A stretch of 64,000 bases of DNA, from assembly GCF_900696085.1 (NCBI RefSeq), contig NZ_CAADFC020000004.1:1178501-1242500 (forward strand), in the 5' to 3' direction. Under the pieces are notes generated by a model. The model was not told where the DNA came from. It ran no database searches and worked only from the letters and a program-made list of their open reading frames with translations. The DNA is from Bradyrhizobium ivorense. Its GTDB lineage: Bacteria > Pseudomonadota > Alphaproteobacteria > Rhizobiales > Xanthobacteraceae. Positions 45,260 to 53,817 of this stretch are shown in pieces. Every line of letters starts with the position of its first letter. Position 1 is the stretch's first letter. A program made the translations under genes and the position numbers.

Positions 45260-45379
45260 TGCACACTCCTTCTGCCAACGACGCGGTAACGCGGGAGGCG
45301 CCGACTTGATCCATTGCGCTCGCGCGCAGAAACCCGCATGGTCCAGCAACAGAGCAACAAGAAACCGAGGACACGCCGC

Positions 45380-46228
45380 ATGCGCTGGACCGTGGGCAAG
45401 GTCAGGATCACCAAAATCGTCGAGGTCGAGACGGTCGGCAGCACCCGCTTCATCCTGCCGCTCGCCGGGCGGGAAGAGACCCTCGCGCTGCCCTGGCTGA
45501 TCCCGCATTTCGCCACTGACGAGGGCCGGCTGAAGATGTCGATCCATTCGCTGCTGGTGGAAACGCCGGAGCATCGCATCATCGTCGACACCGGGCTCGG
45601 CAACGACAAGCAGGGCCGCAACGTGCCGACCTGGAACGACCGCAAGGAGCCGTTCCTGGAGCGGTTGACCGCGGCGGGCTTTGCCCCCGACAGCATCGAC
45701 ACCGTGCTGTGCACGCATCTGCATGTCGACCATGTCGGCTGGAACACCAGGCTGGTCGAGGGCAAATGGCTGCCGACCTTCGCCAATGCGCGCTATGTGT
45801 TCGGCAAGACCGAATTCGATTACTGGCGCGATCACTCTGACGATCCCGCGCATGCCGCCGTGTTCGCCGACTCGGTGCAGCCGATCGCGGATGCCGGTAA
45901 GGCCGAGCTGGTGCCTGATGACATCAGGCTGACCGAGGAGATCACGCTGATCCCGACGCCCGGCCACAGCCCGGGGCACATGAGCGTCCATATCAGGTCG
46001 GGCGGCGAGCAAGCGCTGCTGACCGGCGATGCCGCCCATCATCCCTGCCAGATGTACCATCTCGACTGGTCGGCGACGGTGGACAGCGATCCGAAGCAAT
46101 CGGCCGCCACCCGGCGCGCGCTGTTCTCGCGCTTCGCCGACACGCCGACGCTGGTGATCGGCGGACATTTCGGCGCCGGCCACATCAAGCGCGATGGCGA
46201 CGCATTCCGGTTCGTCGCGCTGCCCTGA
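45380..46228 (+). CDS. Metallo-beta-lactamase-fold hydrolase, paralogue 1
   Basis: 282 residues from ATG 45380 after CCGAGGACA (ATG 45338 is an alternative). Zinc motif THLHVDHVGWNTRLVEGKW, later HSPGH and TGDAAHH, and GGHFGAGHI. Resembles N-acyl-homoserine-lactonase/AttM-like and related MBL esterases. Its near paralogue is at 51002-51871. Substrate unknown. Confidence 0.88.
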   Translation: MRWTVGKVRITKIVEVETVGSTRFILPLAGREETLALPWLIPHFATDEGRLKMSIHSLLVETPEHRIIVDTGLGNDKQGRNVPTWNDRKEPFLERLTAAGFAPDSIDTVLCTHLHVDHVGWNTRLVEGKWLPTFANARYVFGKTEFDYWRDHSDDPAHAAVFADSVQPIADAGKAELVPDDIRLTEEITLIPTPGHSPGHMSVHIRSGGEQALLTGDAAHHPCQMYHLDWSATVDSDPKQSAATRRALFSRFADTPTLVIGGHFGAGHIKRDGDAFRFVALP

Positions 46229-46237
46229 TCGAGAAAT

Positions 46238-46307
46238 GTAGCCCGGATGAGCGGAGCGACATCCGGGGGCGGAGGTCCCGCATATCGCTGCGCTCATGCG
46301 GGCTTGT
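46238..46307. repeat. GTAGCCCGGATGAGCG-type palindromic element
   Basis: Two hairpins in tandem: CCCGGATG / CATCCGGG around GAGCGGAGCGA-type loop, then CCCGCAT / ATGCGGG. A short dispersed repeat of the type common between genes in this group. Confidence 0.6.
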
Positions 46308-46433
46308 ATGAGGGTGTGATTGTCAAGAGGCGTGATCGATCAGGGCATGCTTTTGCCTCAGTCGTTGGTGTTGGGCGCGAAGCGCTCCTGATGGTTCTTC
46401 CGTCCCGATGGTTGGCGGTTGCGCCGGGTCGGA

Positions 46434-46496
46434 GCCGCGGTCAAGGCTGGCCGAAGGCCACCGCCGAAGGCGGCGCGAAGCGGCCTTGACGGCGGC
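46434..46496. repeat. Cloverleaf-like inverted-repeat structure with three GAA-loop hairpins
   Basis: An 8-bp outer stem GTCAAGGC (46440-46447) / GCCTTGAC (46483-46490) encloses three perfectly adjoining hairpins: TGGCC-GAA-GGCCA (46448-46460), CCGCC-GAA-GGCGG (46461-46473) and CGC-GAA-GCG (46474-46482). No base is left unpaired outside the loops. The outer stem continues, after one G-G mismatch, with GCCGC / GCGGC. Confidence 0.85.
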
Positions 46497-46779
46497 GAGC
46501 CCGGCGCGAGGCTTTCTGCTCGGGACGTGTCGGTGCGCGTTGTGAGTGTGCCGGCGTGATTTCCAGAACTGGGCCGTGAAGCTTTATGCGGCAACCACCG
46601 CATCAACTTGTATCCGGTCGGGTGTGATGACCCCAACCCTAATCTTTCATTCACGTGTGAAGGTGAGGCCCAGAAGCGACGGGACCCATCTACAAAAGCG
46701 GAATCCGAAGACCCATACCCGCGTTCGGTCACACGTCTGTCCTGGATCGCGTCGGCCGTCATTGGCGCACCGGCGTTGG

Positions 46780-47934
46780 TTAGAGGCTCGGGCGCATCAC
46801 GGCGCCACTCGGCACGAGGCCAGTCTCCAGATAGCGCCAAAGCGCCACCATCAGCTTGCGCGCCAGCGCCACGATGGCAATCTTGCGGATGCGACCCTTG
46901 ATCTTGCCGACCCGCTCGCGGAACCAGCGGCTTAGTTCGCTGTCGGGCTGATGCCGCAGCCACAGCCAGGCGAGCTCGATCGCGAGCCTTCGCGCACGGT
47001 AGTTGCCAGCCTTGCTGATGCCCTGCTGGCGCCGGCTGTCGCCACTGTCATACGGGGTGTCGGTCAGTCCGACGCAGCTGCCGACCTGGCGTCGGTTCGT
47101 GAAGTTGCGATAGAACACCTCGTTGGCCAGACCTTGGGCGATGTGCTCCCCGATCGCCTTGAGCTGGGCGAGCTGAACGACCTTCGCCTCGACTGAGCCC
47201 TTCTCCGCCGCACGATGCGCCGCCAAGTTCGCCGCTTCGAGCGCCTTGATCTGCTTCTGCACCAAGAGCAGTCGCTCGTGCTCGCGGCAAATCTCGTCTT
47301 TCAAATGTGGCGGCAGCGTCCGGCCGTCGCCGGTGCGCATCTGCTCGAGATCCGACAAGAAGCCCGGCTTCAACGGCATGGCATCGCGGATGCCTTGAGC
47401 GTGCAGCAACCCGCTGATCCGGTTGGTGTGCATGGTGCGCTCCTTGCACAGCCGATCGCGTTCGCGCGTGCGCCGCTTGCGATCCTCGTCCTCAGGCGTG
47501 GGAACGCGAACAATACTGCAGACGCCCGGCTCGCCGCGCAGATGAGCCAGAAATGAACGCATCAGCTGCGCCAGATCGATCCGATCGGTCTTGGCCCGTC
47601 GCGCCCGTCGGTTTACCGCGATGCTTGCGGGATCGATCTCGTGATTGACGACCCCGTTATTGCTCAGCCAGCGATCAAGCCAATGACCTTCAAACCCAGC
47701 CTCATAGCAGGACAGGATGCAAACCGGCTTGCCCAGCTGCTCCGCCTTCGCTCGCGTCTTCGCCAGAATACTCGACAGCGCCGCCAGGTCCCCGCCCTCG
47801 ATCTGGTAACGGCTCATCTTCTCGGCGCCGGGCGTCATCACGCCCAGCTTCCAGCTCGATTTGCTCAGTTCGAAAGCAACGTAAACCGTGGCATACTCGC
47901 TTCCGACAGGTGTGTCAGTGTGATCAGCTTGCAT
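46780..47934 (-). CDS. IS110-family transposase
   Basis: 384 residues. N-terminal RuvC-like DEDD domain (ATVYVAFELSKSSWKLGVM, CYEAGFEGHWLDRWLS, RRARRAKTDRIDLAQLMR) and a C-terminal transposase_20 domain with LKAIGEHIAQGLANEVFYRNFTNRRQVGSCVGLTDTPY and SKAGNYRARRLAIELAWLWLRHQP, which carries the catalytic serine region. The first acidic position reads E rather than the usual D (AFELSK versus DVSK). ORF is complete, so the element may be active. IS110 transposases work with a bridge RNA encoded in the element's non-coding end. Confidence 0.92.
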   Translation of the reverse strand: MQADHTDTPVGSEYATVYVAFELSKSSWKLGVMTPGAEKMSRYQIEGGDLAALSSILAKTRAKAEQLGKPVCILSCYEAGFEGHWLDRWLSNNGVVNHEIDPASIAVNRRARRAKTDRIDLAQLMRSFLAHLRGEPGVCSIVRVPTPEDEDRKRRTRERDRLCKERTMHTNRISGLLHAQGIRDAMPLKPGFLSDLEQMRTGDGRTLPPHLKDEICREHERLLLVQKQIKALEAANLAAHRAAEKGSVEAKVVQLAQLKAIGEHIAQGLANEVFYRNFTNRRQVGSCVGLTDTPYDSGDSRRQQGISKAGNYRARRLAIELAWLWLRHQPDSELSRWFRERVGKIKGRIRKIAIVALARKLMVALWRYLETGLVPSGAVMRPSL

Positions 47935-47998
47935 CGTTGATCCTCGGGGTGAGTTGGTGGTTGGAAACTCAGCTTACCTCCTGACCACCTGTCACCCC
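46780..47998 (-). mobile_element. IS110-family insertion element (ends approximate)
   Basis: Core defined by the transposase. The 5' flank has an inverted pair GGGGTGA...GGTGG (47946-47960) and CCACC...TCACCCC (47985-47998) that could fold as part of a non-coding RNA or mark the end. IS110 elements lack long terminal inverted repeats, so exact boundaries cannot be set by eye. Confidence 0.6.
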
Positions 47999-48172
47999 AT
48001 AGGATCTACGCCACCTGCACGCTGCCCGGATCGGGCCGAAACAGCCTTGAAATATGGGCTGGCAGCAATGCAGCGCGCTTATGGCGGTTGAATTTCCCCG
48101 CCCGCTGTTCCATGAAGCGGGACGAGGTATGACCGATAAACAATCCTCAGGGACATCGTAGGGAGTGATCAC

Positions 48173-49015
48173 ATGAAGCTTGTTCGTTATGGCGAAAAGG
48201 GTGCGGAAAAGCCCGGTCTGATCGACAAATCCGGCCAGCTCCGCGACCTCTCGGCTCACATCAAGGACCTGACCGGCGATGCCTACGCGCCGGAATCGCT
48301 GAAGAAGCTCGCTGGCCTCGATGCTGCCTCCCTCCCCGCCGTCTCCGGCAAGCCGCGCTTCGGCGCCCCCGTCACCGGCATCTCCAAATTCGTCGCGATC
48401 GGCCTCAACTATTCGGATCATGCGAAAGAGACTGGCGCCGCGATCCCGACCGAACCGATCATCTTCATGAAGGCGTCGACCTCGCTGTGCGGCCCGAACG
48501 ATGCGGTTGAGAAGCCGCGCGGCTCGACCAAGCTGGACTGGGAGGTCGAGATCGCCGCGATCATCGGCACCCGCGCCAAATACGTCTCGGAAGCCGACGC
48601 GCTGAACTACGTTGCCGGCTATTGCGTCTGCAACGACGTCTCGGAGCGTCACTTCCAGGCCGAGCGCCTCGGGCAGTGGACCAAGGGCAAGTCGCACGAC
48701 ACCTTCGGCCCGGTCGGCCCCTGGCTCGCCACCAAGGACGAGATCGCCGACGTGCAGAACCTGTCGATGTGGCTCGACGTCAATGGCCAGCGCCGCCAGA
48801 CCGGCAACACCAAGACCATGATCTTCTCGATGGCGCAGTGCATCTCGTACCTTTCGCAGTTCATGACCTTGCTGCCCGGCGACATCGTCACGACAGGCAC
48901 TCCGCCCGGCGTCGGGCTCGGCATGAAGCCGCCGCAGTTCCTCAACGTCGGCGACGTCGTGACGCTCGGCATCGAGGGCCTCGGCGAGCAGCGCCAGGAA
49001 ATCATCGCGGCGTGA
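48173..49015 (+). CDS. Fumarylacetoacetate hydrolase family protein
   Basis: 280 residues, ribosome site GTAGGGAGTG. Catalytic-fold landmarks: FVAIGLNYSDHAKETG, PIIFMKASTSLCGPND, DWEVEIAAIIG (metal-binding acid residues), GYCVCNDVSERHFQ, GPVGPWL and TGTPPGVGLGMKPP. Hydrolyses or decarboxylates beta-diketone type acids; members act in aromatic degradation or as oxaloacetate decarboxylase/acylpyruvase. Specific role unknown. Followed by a palindromic repeat. Confidence 0.9.
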   Translation: MKLVRYGEKGAEKPGLIDKSGQLRDLSAHIKDLTGDAYAPESLKKLAGLDAASLPAVSGKPRFGAPVTGISKFVAIGLNYSDHAKETGAAIPTEPIIFMKASTSLCGPNDAVEKPRGSTKLDWEVEIAAIIGTRAKYVSEADALNYVAGYCVCNDVSERHFQAERLGQWTKGKSHDTFGPVGPWLATKDEIADVQNLSMWLDVNGQRRQTGNTKTMIFSMAQCISYLSQFMTLLPGDIVTTGTPPGVGLGMKPPQFLNVGDVVTLGIEGLGEQRQEIIAA

Positions 49016-49036
49016 GGTGAGGCTCCGGCCCAACCA

Positions 49037-49123
49037 CGTCATTGCGAGCGAAGCGAAGCAATCCATCACTCCACATACGCGGAAGCAATGGATTGCTTCG
49101 TCGCTTCGCTCCTCGCAATGACG
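49037..49123. repeat. Dispersed palindromic element (CGTCATTGCGAG family), second copy
   Basis: Arms CGTCATTGCGAG (49037-49048) and CTCGCAATGACG (49112-49123) with inner GAAGCAATCCAT / ATGGATTGCTTC, matching the copy at 41655-41773 but with a shorter centre. Confidence 0.85.
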
Positions 49124-49156
49124 GACTATTCCAACCGTATTGCTGAGGGCCCCCCA

Positions 49157-49768
49157 ATGAAACTCACCTTCTCTCCCGCCTCTCCCTTCGCCCGCAAGGT
49201 GCGCATCGCCGCGATCGAGCTTGGCCTGATCGACAAGATCGAGCTGGTGCCGGCAACCGTCGCGCCGGGTCAGGCCAATGACGAATATTCCAAGATCACG
49301 CCGCTGAAGAAGCTGCCGGTGCTACTCCTCGACCATGGCGACGTCATTCTCGATTCCTACGTCATCGTCGAATATCTCAACGAGCTCGGCGGCGGCCGGT
49401 TGATCCCGGGCTACGGCCCGCGGCGCTGGAAGGTGAAGACCGACCACTCGCTGATCAACGGCATGCTCGATTCCATGCTGCTGTGCCGCTACGAGAAGAT
49501 GGTGCGGCCGCAGGGCTCGATGTGGCAGGCCTGGCATGACGACCACTGGAACAGGGCATGGACCGGCATGGCGCGGTTCGAGGACCGGCCGGACGTGCTC
49601 GACGGACCGTTCGACATCGCGCAGATCGGCCTCGTTTGCGTGCTCGGCTATGCCGACTTCCGCTTCGCCGATTGCGGCTGGCGCAAGGTCTATCCGAAGC
49701 TCGACGCCTTCTATCGGAGGATGCTCGAGCGGCCGTCGGTGAAGATCTCGGCGCCGCCGGCGGCGTAA
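49157..49768 (+). CDS. Glutathione S-transferase family protein
   Basis: 203 residues from ATG 49157. N-terminal thioredoxin-like domain MKLTFSPASPFARKVRIAAIELGL, where the SPFARK serine is the usual glutathione-activating position, KLPVLLLDHGDVILDSYVIVEYL, then an alpha-helical C-terminal domain. Likely conjugation or isomerisation; substrate unknown. 24 bp before a serine hydrolase gene, possibly co-transcribed. Confidence 0.9.
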   Translation: MKLTFSPASPFARKVRIAAIELGLIDKIELVPATVAPGQANDEYSKITPLKKLPVLLLDHGDVILDSYVIVEYLNELGGGRLIPGYGPRRWKVKTDHSLINGMLDSMLLCRYEKMVRPQGSMWQAWHDDHWNRAWTGMARFEDRPDVLDGPFDIAQIGLVCVLGYADFRFADCGWRKVYPKLDAFYRRMLERPSVKISAPPAA

Positions 49769-49792
49769 CGACGGCGGGCGGAGGAGAAGACG

Positions 49793-50983
49793 ATGCGCAA
49801 TCGCTTCCCCCGCCTCCATCTTCTCGGCGCGAGCCTCGCGCTCGCGCTGACCATCTCTGCTGCAGATGTGCGGGGCGACAGCATGACGCTTGGACAGCGA
49901 AACCTCGCCTGCGGATCGCCCTCCTCGCTCGACGACGGCTGGGCGGTCGCGTCACCCGAGAGCGTCGGCATGGATGGTGCGCGGCTCTGTGGCATCGCCG
50001 AGCGGCTCGCGCTGCGCAGCAGTGCGGTCCATTCGATCGTGGTCGTGCGCCACGGCAGACTGGTGTTCGAGCAATATTTCCCGGGCATCGACCAGCCCTG
50101 GGGACAGCCGGAAGGCCGCATCGACTTCACTGCGACCACCAAGCACGACATGCGCTCGGCGTCAAAGAGCGTGACGTCGCTCCTGGTCGGGATCGCGATC
50201 GATCGCAAGCTGATCGCCGGCGTCGATGCATCAGTGGTGAAATTCTTCCCTGAATATCAATCGGTGAAATCAGCCGGATGGGATGCGATCACGCTGCGTC
50301 ATCTGCTGACGATGTCCTCCGGCTTCAAATGGGATGAGACGCTGCCCTGGAGCGACCCGAACAATGACGAGCCGCATCTCGCGTTCGATGCCGACCCCAT
50401 CGGCTACGTCCTCGCGAAGCCGATCGCAGCGCCGCCGGACGCGCTGTGGACCTATAGTGGCGGCGGCACGGATCTGCTCGGCAACATCGTCGAACGCGTC
50501 TCCGGCAAGCCGCTCGAGGCATTCGCGCGCGAAGTGCTGTTCGAGCCGCTCGGGATCACCGATCTCGAATGGAAGAGCTACAAGAACGGCAAGATCGCAG
50601 CGGCCGCCGGTCTGCGCTTGCGCCCGCGCGACGCCGCCAAGCTCGGCCAGCTCGTGCTCAATCGCGGGACGTGGAACGGGCGGCAGATCGTCTCCGAGGA
50701 CTGGATCGCACAATCGATCGCGCCGCGGTTCCAGGCGGTCGGCTATTTCGGCGGCACGCTGTTCTACGGCTATCAATGGTGGGTCGGGCGCTCGCTGTCC
50801 GAGGGCAAGGAAGTGCGCTGGGTCGGCGCCTTCGGCTGGGGCGGCCAGCGCATCATCATCGTTCCCGATCTCGACCTTGTGATGATGACGACGGCAGCCC
50901 AGTACGGCCGACCCAAGGAAGGCCTTGCAGCGATGGATATCCTTGCCAACATCGTCATTGCCGCCGTGCGCGACGCGCATTGA
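49793..50983 (+). CDS. Serine hydrolase, beta-lactamase class C / esterase family
   Basis: 396 residues with an N-terminal signal peptide (LHLLGASLALALTISAADV). Catalytic SxxK in MRSASKSVTSLLVGIA, YxN-like motif at TYSGGGTDLLGNIVERVSG, and a C-terminal WVGAFGWGGQRIIIVPDLDLVMMTTA. Periplasmic; family includes 6-aminohexanoate-dimer hydrolase, esterases and D-peptidases, and true beta-lactamase activity need not be assumed. Followed 18 bp later by the MBL-fold gene. Confidence 0.9.
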   Translation: MRNRFPRLHLLGASLALALTISAADVRGDSMTLGQRNLACGSPSSLDDGWAVASPESVGMDGARLCGIAERLALRSSAVHSIVVVRHGRLVFEQYFPGIDQPWGQPEGRIDFTATTKHDMRSASKSVTSLLVGIAIDRKLIAGVDASVVKFFPEYQSVKSAGWDAITLRHLLTMSSGFKWDETLPWSDPNNDEPHLAFDADPIGYVLAKPIAAPPDALWTYSGGGTDLLGNIVERVSGKPLEAFAREVLFEPLGITDLEWKSYKNGKIAAAAGLRLRPRDAAKLGQLVLNRGTWNGRQIVSEDWIAQSIAPRFQAVGYFGGTLFYGYQWWVGRSLSEGKEVRWVGAFGWGGQRIIIVPDLDLVMMTTAAQYGRPKEGLAAMDILANIVIAAVRDAH

Positions 50984-51001
50984 TTTCTCCGAGGACCAAC
51001 C

Positions 51002-51871
51002 ATGAGCCTGAAATTTTCAGTCGGCGACCTCACCATCCATCGCATCATCGAGCAGGAGACCACGTTCCTGCCCGCGCTCGACATGTTCCCCGGCCTGGCG
51101 CCGGACGCGCTCGCGGAGCACCGGACGTGGATGAAGCAAGCGGGCGCGCTCGACGACAGCGATACGCTGATCCTGGCGTTCCAGTCCTACATCGTGAAGA
51201 CGCCGCACCACACCATCCTGATCGACAGCTGCATCGGTAACGACAAGCCGCGACCGAACCGGCCGAACTGGAACATGAAGACCGACGACACCTACATGCG
51301 CGGTCTTGCGGCGGCCGGCTTCTCGGTCGGCGACATCGACTATGTGATGTGCACGCATCTGCATGTCGATCATGTCGGCTGGAACACCCGGCTGGAGAAC
51401 GGCCGCTGGGTGCCGACCTTTCCGAATGCGCGCTACGTGTTCGACAAGACCGAGTTCGACTACTGGACCGAGACCAACGGCAAGACGGAAGTGCCGCCGT
51501 TCCGCGACAGCGTGCTGCCGGTGGTCGAGGCCGGCAAGAGCGAGATCGTGCGCAACGATTTTGCTATCGGCGATCACGCGCGCATCCTGCCGACGCCCGG
51601 CCACACGCCGGGCCACGCCGCCTTCACCTTCGGCCGCGGCAAGGACGATGCGGTGTTTTCCGGCGACCTGATGCATTCGCCGATCCAGACGCTCTTTCCG
51701 GAGCTGTCGCCGAAGTTCGACGTCGACCAGGCGCAGGCGGCGAAGACGCGGCGCAGCTTCCTGGAGCGTTATTGCGGCACCGACACGCTGTGCTGCACCG
51801 CGCATTTCCCTTCGCCGTCGGCGGGCAGGATCAAGCGCAAGGGCAATGGCTTCGTGTGCGAGATGGCGTAG
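51002..51871 (+). CDS. Metallo-beta-lactamase-fold hydrolase, paralogue 2
   Basis: 289 residues. THLHVDHVGWNTRLENGRW is nearly identical to the same stretch in paralogue 1 (45380-46228); HTPGHAAF and SGDLMHSP follow. ~45% alike by eye. It follows the serine hydrolase gene by 18 bp with a CGAGGA ribosome site. Substrate unknown, possibly a lactone or ester. Confidence 0.9.
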   Translation: MSLKFSVGDLTIHRIIEQETTFLPALDMFPGLAPDALAEHRTWMKQAGALDDSDTLILAFQSYIVKTPHHTILIDSCIGNDKPRPNRPNWNMKTDDTYMRGLAAAGFSVGDIDYVMCTHLHVDHVGWNTRLENGRWVPTFPNARYVFDKTEFDYWTETNGKTEVPPFRDSVLPVVEAGKSEIVRNDFAIGDHARILPTPGHTPGHAAFTFGRGKDDAVFSGDLMHSPIQTLFPELSPKFDVDQAQAAKTRRSFLERYCGTDTLCCTAHFPSPSAGRIKRKGNGFVCEMA

Positions 51872-51883
51872 CTACTTGCTTCA

Positions 51884-52031
51884 CCTCTCCCCGCTCTTTG
51901 CGGGGAGAGGTCGGATCGCATCGCCAGATGCGATCCGGGTGAGGGGCGAGGCACGCTGCTCAACACATCGCGAATTGCTCGCCGGATAGAGCCCCTCACC
52001 CCGACCCTCCCCGTGAAGAACGGGGAGAGGG
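51884..52031. repeat. Single CCTCTCCCCG palindromic unit
   Basis: Four hairpins: CCTCTCCCCGC/GCGGGGAGAGG, GGATCGCATC/GATGCGATCC, GGGTGAGGGGC/GCCCCTCACCC with a long loop, and CCTCCCCGT/ACGGGGAGAGG. The same unit is tandemly repeated at 60000-61131. Confidence 0.88.
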
Positions 52032-52052
52032 AGTGGAGAGACCGCGCCCGCG

Positions 52053-52595
52053 TCAATCGAACAAACTCGGCGTGTGGTTCACCACCGCACCTTCGATCTC
52101 AAGCATCTTCAGCTTGGTCACCACGCCGCCATTGGCGGAGAAGCCGCCGGGCTTGTTGCCGGCCGCGAGCACGCGGTGGCAGGGCACGACGATCGGGCAC
52201 GGATTGCGGCCGAGCGCCTGGCCGACGTCGCGCGACAGCTCGACACCGCCGAGCTGCTTGGCGATGTCGCCATAGGTGATGGTCTTGCCCGGCGGGATCT
52301 TGCGGGCGATGTCGTAGACGCTGCGGTTGAAGTCCGGCACGCCGTCGAGATCGAGCGCAATGTCGTTAAGGTCGTTCGGCTTGCCGGCGAGCAGCTCGAT
52401 CATGCCGTCAATCGCGTGCCGCACCTCGGCCGGCGGGACCGCCTCGGTGACCTCGCCATTGCGCTGCAGGATCCGCTTGCGGGTCTTCTCCCCATTGCCC
52501 ATCGGCAACTGGGTGCCGGTGATGCCGTGCTCGCCCCAGACGACGCCGCAGGCGCCGATCGCGGTGTCGAAGATTGCATAATGCTGGCCGGTCAT
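52053..52595 (-). CDS. ogt: Methylated-DNA-[protein]-cysteine S-methyltransferase (Ogt-like)
   Basis: 180 residues from ATG 52595, preceded by TTGGAGC. Active-site VVPCHRVLAAGNKPGGFSANGGVVTKLKMLEIEGA with the acceptor Cys in PCHRV, and GKTITYGDIAKQLGG of the DNA-binding helix-turn-helix. N-terminal region (ACGVVWGEHGITGTQLP) is the usual Ogt ribonuclease-like domain. Suicide repair of O6-alkylguanine. Confidence 0.92.
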   Translation of the reverse strand: MTGQHYAIFDTAIGACGVVWGEHGITGTQLPMGNGEKTRKRILQRNGEVTEAVPPAEVRHAIDGMIELLAGKPNDLNDIALDLDGVPDFNRSVYDIARKIPPGKTITYGDIAKQLGGVELSRDVGQALGRNPCPIVVPCHRVLAAGNKPGGFSANGGVVTKLKMLEIEGAVVNHTPSLFD

Positions 52596-52629
52596 GGCTC
52601 GCTCCAAAATTCCGTGGCTCACCTTGTTT

Positions 52630-52703
52630 GAGCATGATCTCCGCGCAAACGCTTCGCGTTTGTCGCGAGGGAAAACCGCTTCACACTTTTCCGGATCATG
52701 CTC
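52630..52703. repeat. GAGCATGATC-type palindromic element
   Basis: Outer arms GAGCATGATC (52630-52639) and GATCATGCTC (52694-52703), inner hairpin CAAACGC-TTC-GCGTTTG. A dispersed palindrome sitting between the divergent ogt and alpha/beta hydrolase genes. Confidence 0.8.
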
Positions 52704-52817
52704 CAGAGCCTGCTGTTGATCCGGAATCTAGGCTTGGAGAATGTTGCTATCCACCCGAATTCCGTGGGAACCTGGGTCAAATCAACAACATCTCCCGCCC
52801 GTCTGCGAGCCCCCGAA

Positions 52818-53627
52818 ATGCATAGCCTCCACGTCAACGGTTTCGACATGCCCTATCTCGACATCGGTCAGGGGCCGCCGTTGGTTTGCGTCCACGGCTC
52901 GGTGTGCGACTTCCGGATCTGGTCCGCTGTGCTCGGCCCGCTGACGCGAAAGCATCGCGTGATCGCCGTCAGCTTGCGGCACTTCTTCCCGGCGCATTGG
53001 GACGGCATCGGCGACACCTATTCGATCGCCCAGCATGTCGACGACATGATCGCCTTCATCGAGCAATTCGACACCAGGCCGGTCGACCTGATGGGGCATT
53101 CGCGTGGCGGCCACATCGCGTTCCGCGTCGCCCAGCGCCGGCCGGACCTGCTGCGCAAGCTGATCCTCGCCGAGCCCGGCGGCGAGCTCGACGCGACGCT
53201 CGATCCGGATTACCAGCCCGGCCCCTCGCCGCTGGCGGCGCGCATTGCCGCCTCTGCCGATCTGATCGCCAAGGGCGACATCGACGGCGGCATGCAGCTG
53301 TTCATCGACGCGCTGGAGGGCCCCGGTGCCTGGAAGCGCCTGCCGGCCGCGCCGAAGCAGGCCCTGCTCGACAACGCCATCACGCTGGTCGGCCAGACCC
53401 GCGACAAGCGTCCGCCGTTCTCCAAAGCGGATGCCGAAGCGATCAAAACCCCGACGCTGTTCATCGGCGGCGCCAACACCAGGGGCGTGCTGCCGAAGGT
53501 GCTGCACGCACTCGCCAGCAACGTGAAGGGCGCGCGCGTCGAGATGATCCCGGGCACCACGCACCCGATGTTCGAGCAGGCCCCGCGCCGCTACTGCGAG
53601 ATCGTGCTGGAGTTTCTCGCCGCGTAG
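52818..53627 (+). CDS. Alpha/beta hydrolase
   Basis: 269 residues from ATG 52818 (MHSLHVNGFDMPYLDIGQG). Oxyanion region VCVHGSVCDFRIW, nucleophile elbow MGHSRGGHIAFRVAQRRPDLL (Ser in GHSRG), and the late His in PGTTHPMFEQAPRRY. Cytoplasmic esterase or haloalkane-type hydrolase; substrate unknown. Confidence 0.9.
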   Translation: MHSLHVNGFDMPYLDIGQGPPLVCVHGSVCDFRIWSAVLGPLTRKHRVIAVSLRHFFPAHWDGIGDTYSIAQHVDDMIAFIEQFDTRPVDLMGHSRGGHIAFRVAQRRPDLLRKLILAEPGGELDATLDPDYQPGPSPLAARIAASADLIAKGDIDGGMQLFIDALEGPGAWKRLPAAPKQALLDNAITLVGQTRDKRPPFSKADAEAIKTPTLFIGGANTRGVLPKVLHALASNVKGARVEMIPGTTHPMFEQAPRRYCEIVLEFLAA

Positions 53628-53635
53628 GTGGTGCA

Positions 53636-53791
53636 CCTCTCCCCTTGTGGGAGAGGTCGGATCGCATCGCCAGATGCGATCCGGGTGAGGGGTACAGGAC
53701 CATCCACGTCCATCACTCGCGGTGAGAACCCCTCACCCGGCGCGATGTCGCTGCGCTCGATCGCGCCACCCTCTCCCACAAGGGGAGAGGG
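53636..53791. repeat. CCTCTCCCCTTG palindromic unit variant
   Basis: A diverged unit of the same family: CCTCTCCCCTTGTGGGAGAGG, GGATCGCATC/GATGCGATCC, and CCCTCTCCCACAAGGGGAGAGGG. Its H1 and H4 hairpins differ in the tip from the 60-61 kb copies. Confidence 0.8.
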
Positions 53792-53817
53792 TGCAGCGTG
53801 CGTGCGGGTGAGAACCC

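Larger units (their letters stand above)
46229..46779. other. Gene-free region between hydrolase gene and IS110 transposase, repeat-rich
   Basis: 551 bp without a supported ORF. It holds a GTAGCCCGGATGAGCG-type palindromic element (46238-46307), the cloverleaf-like structure (46434-46496), and ~280 bp that may belong to the non-coding end of the IS110 element. Confidence 0.5.
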
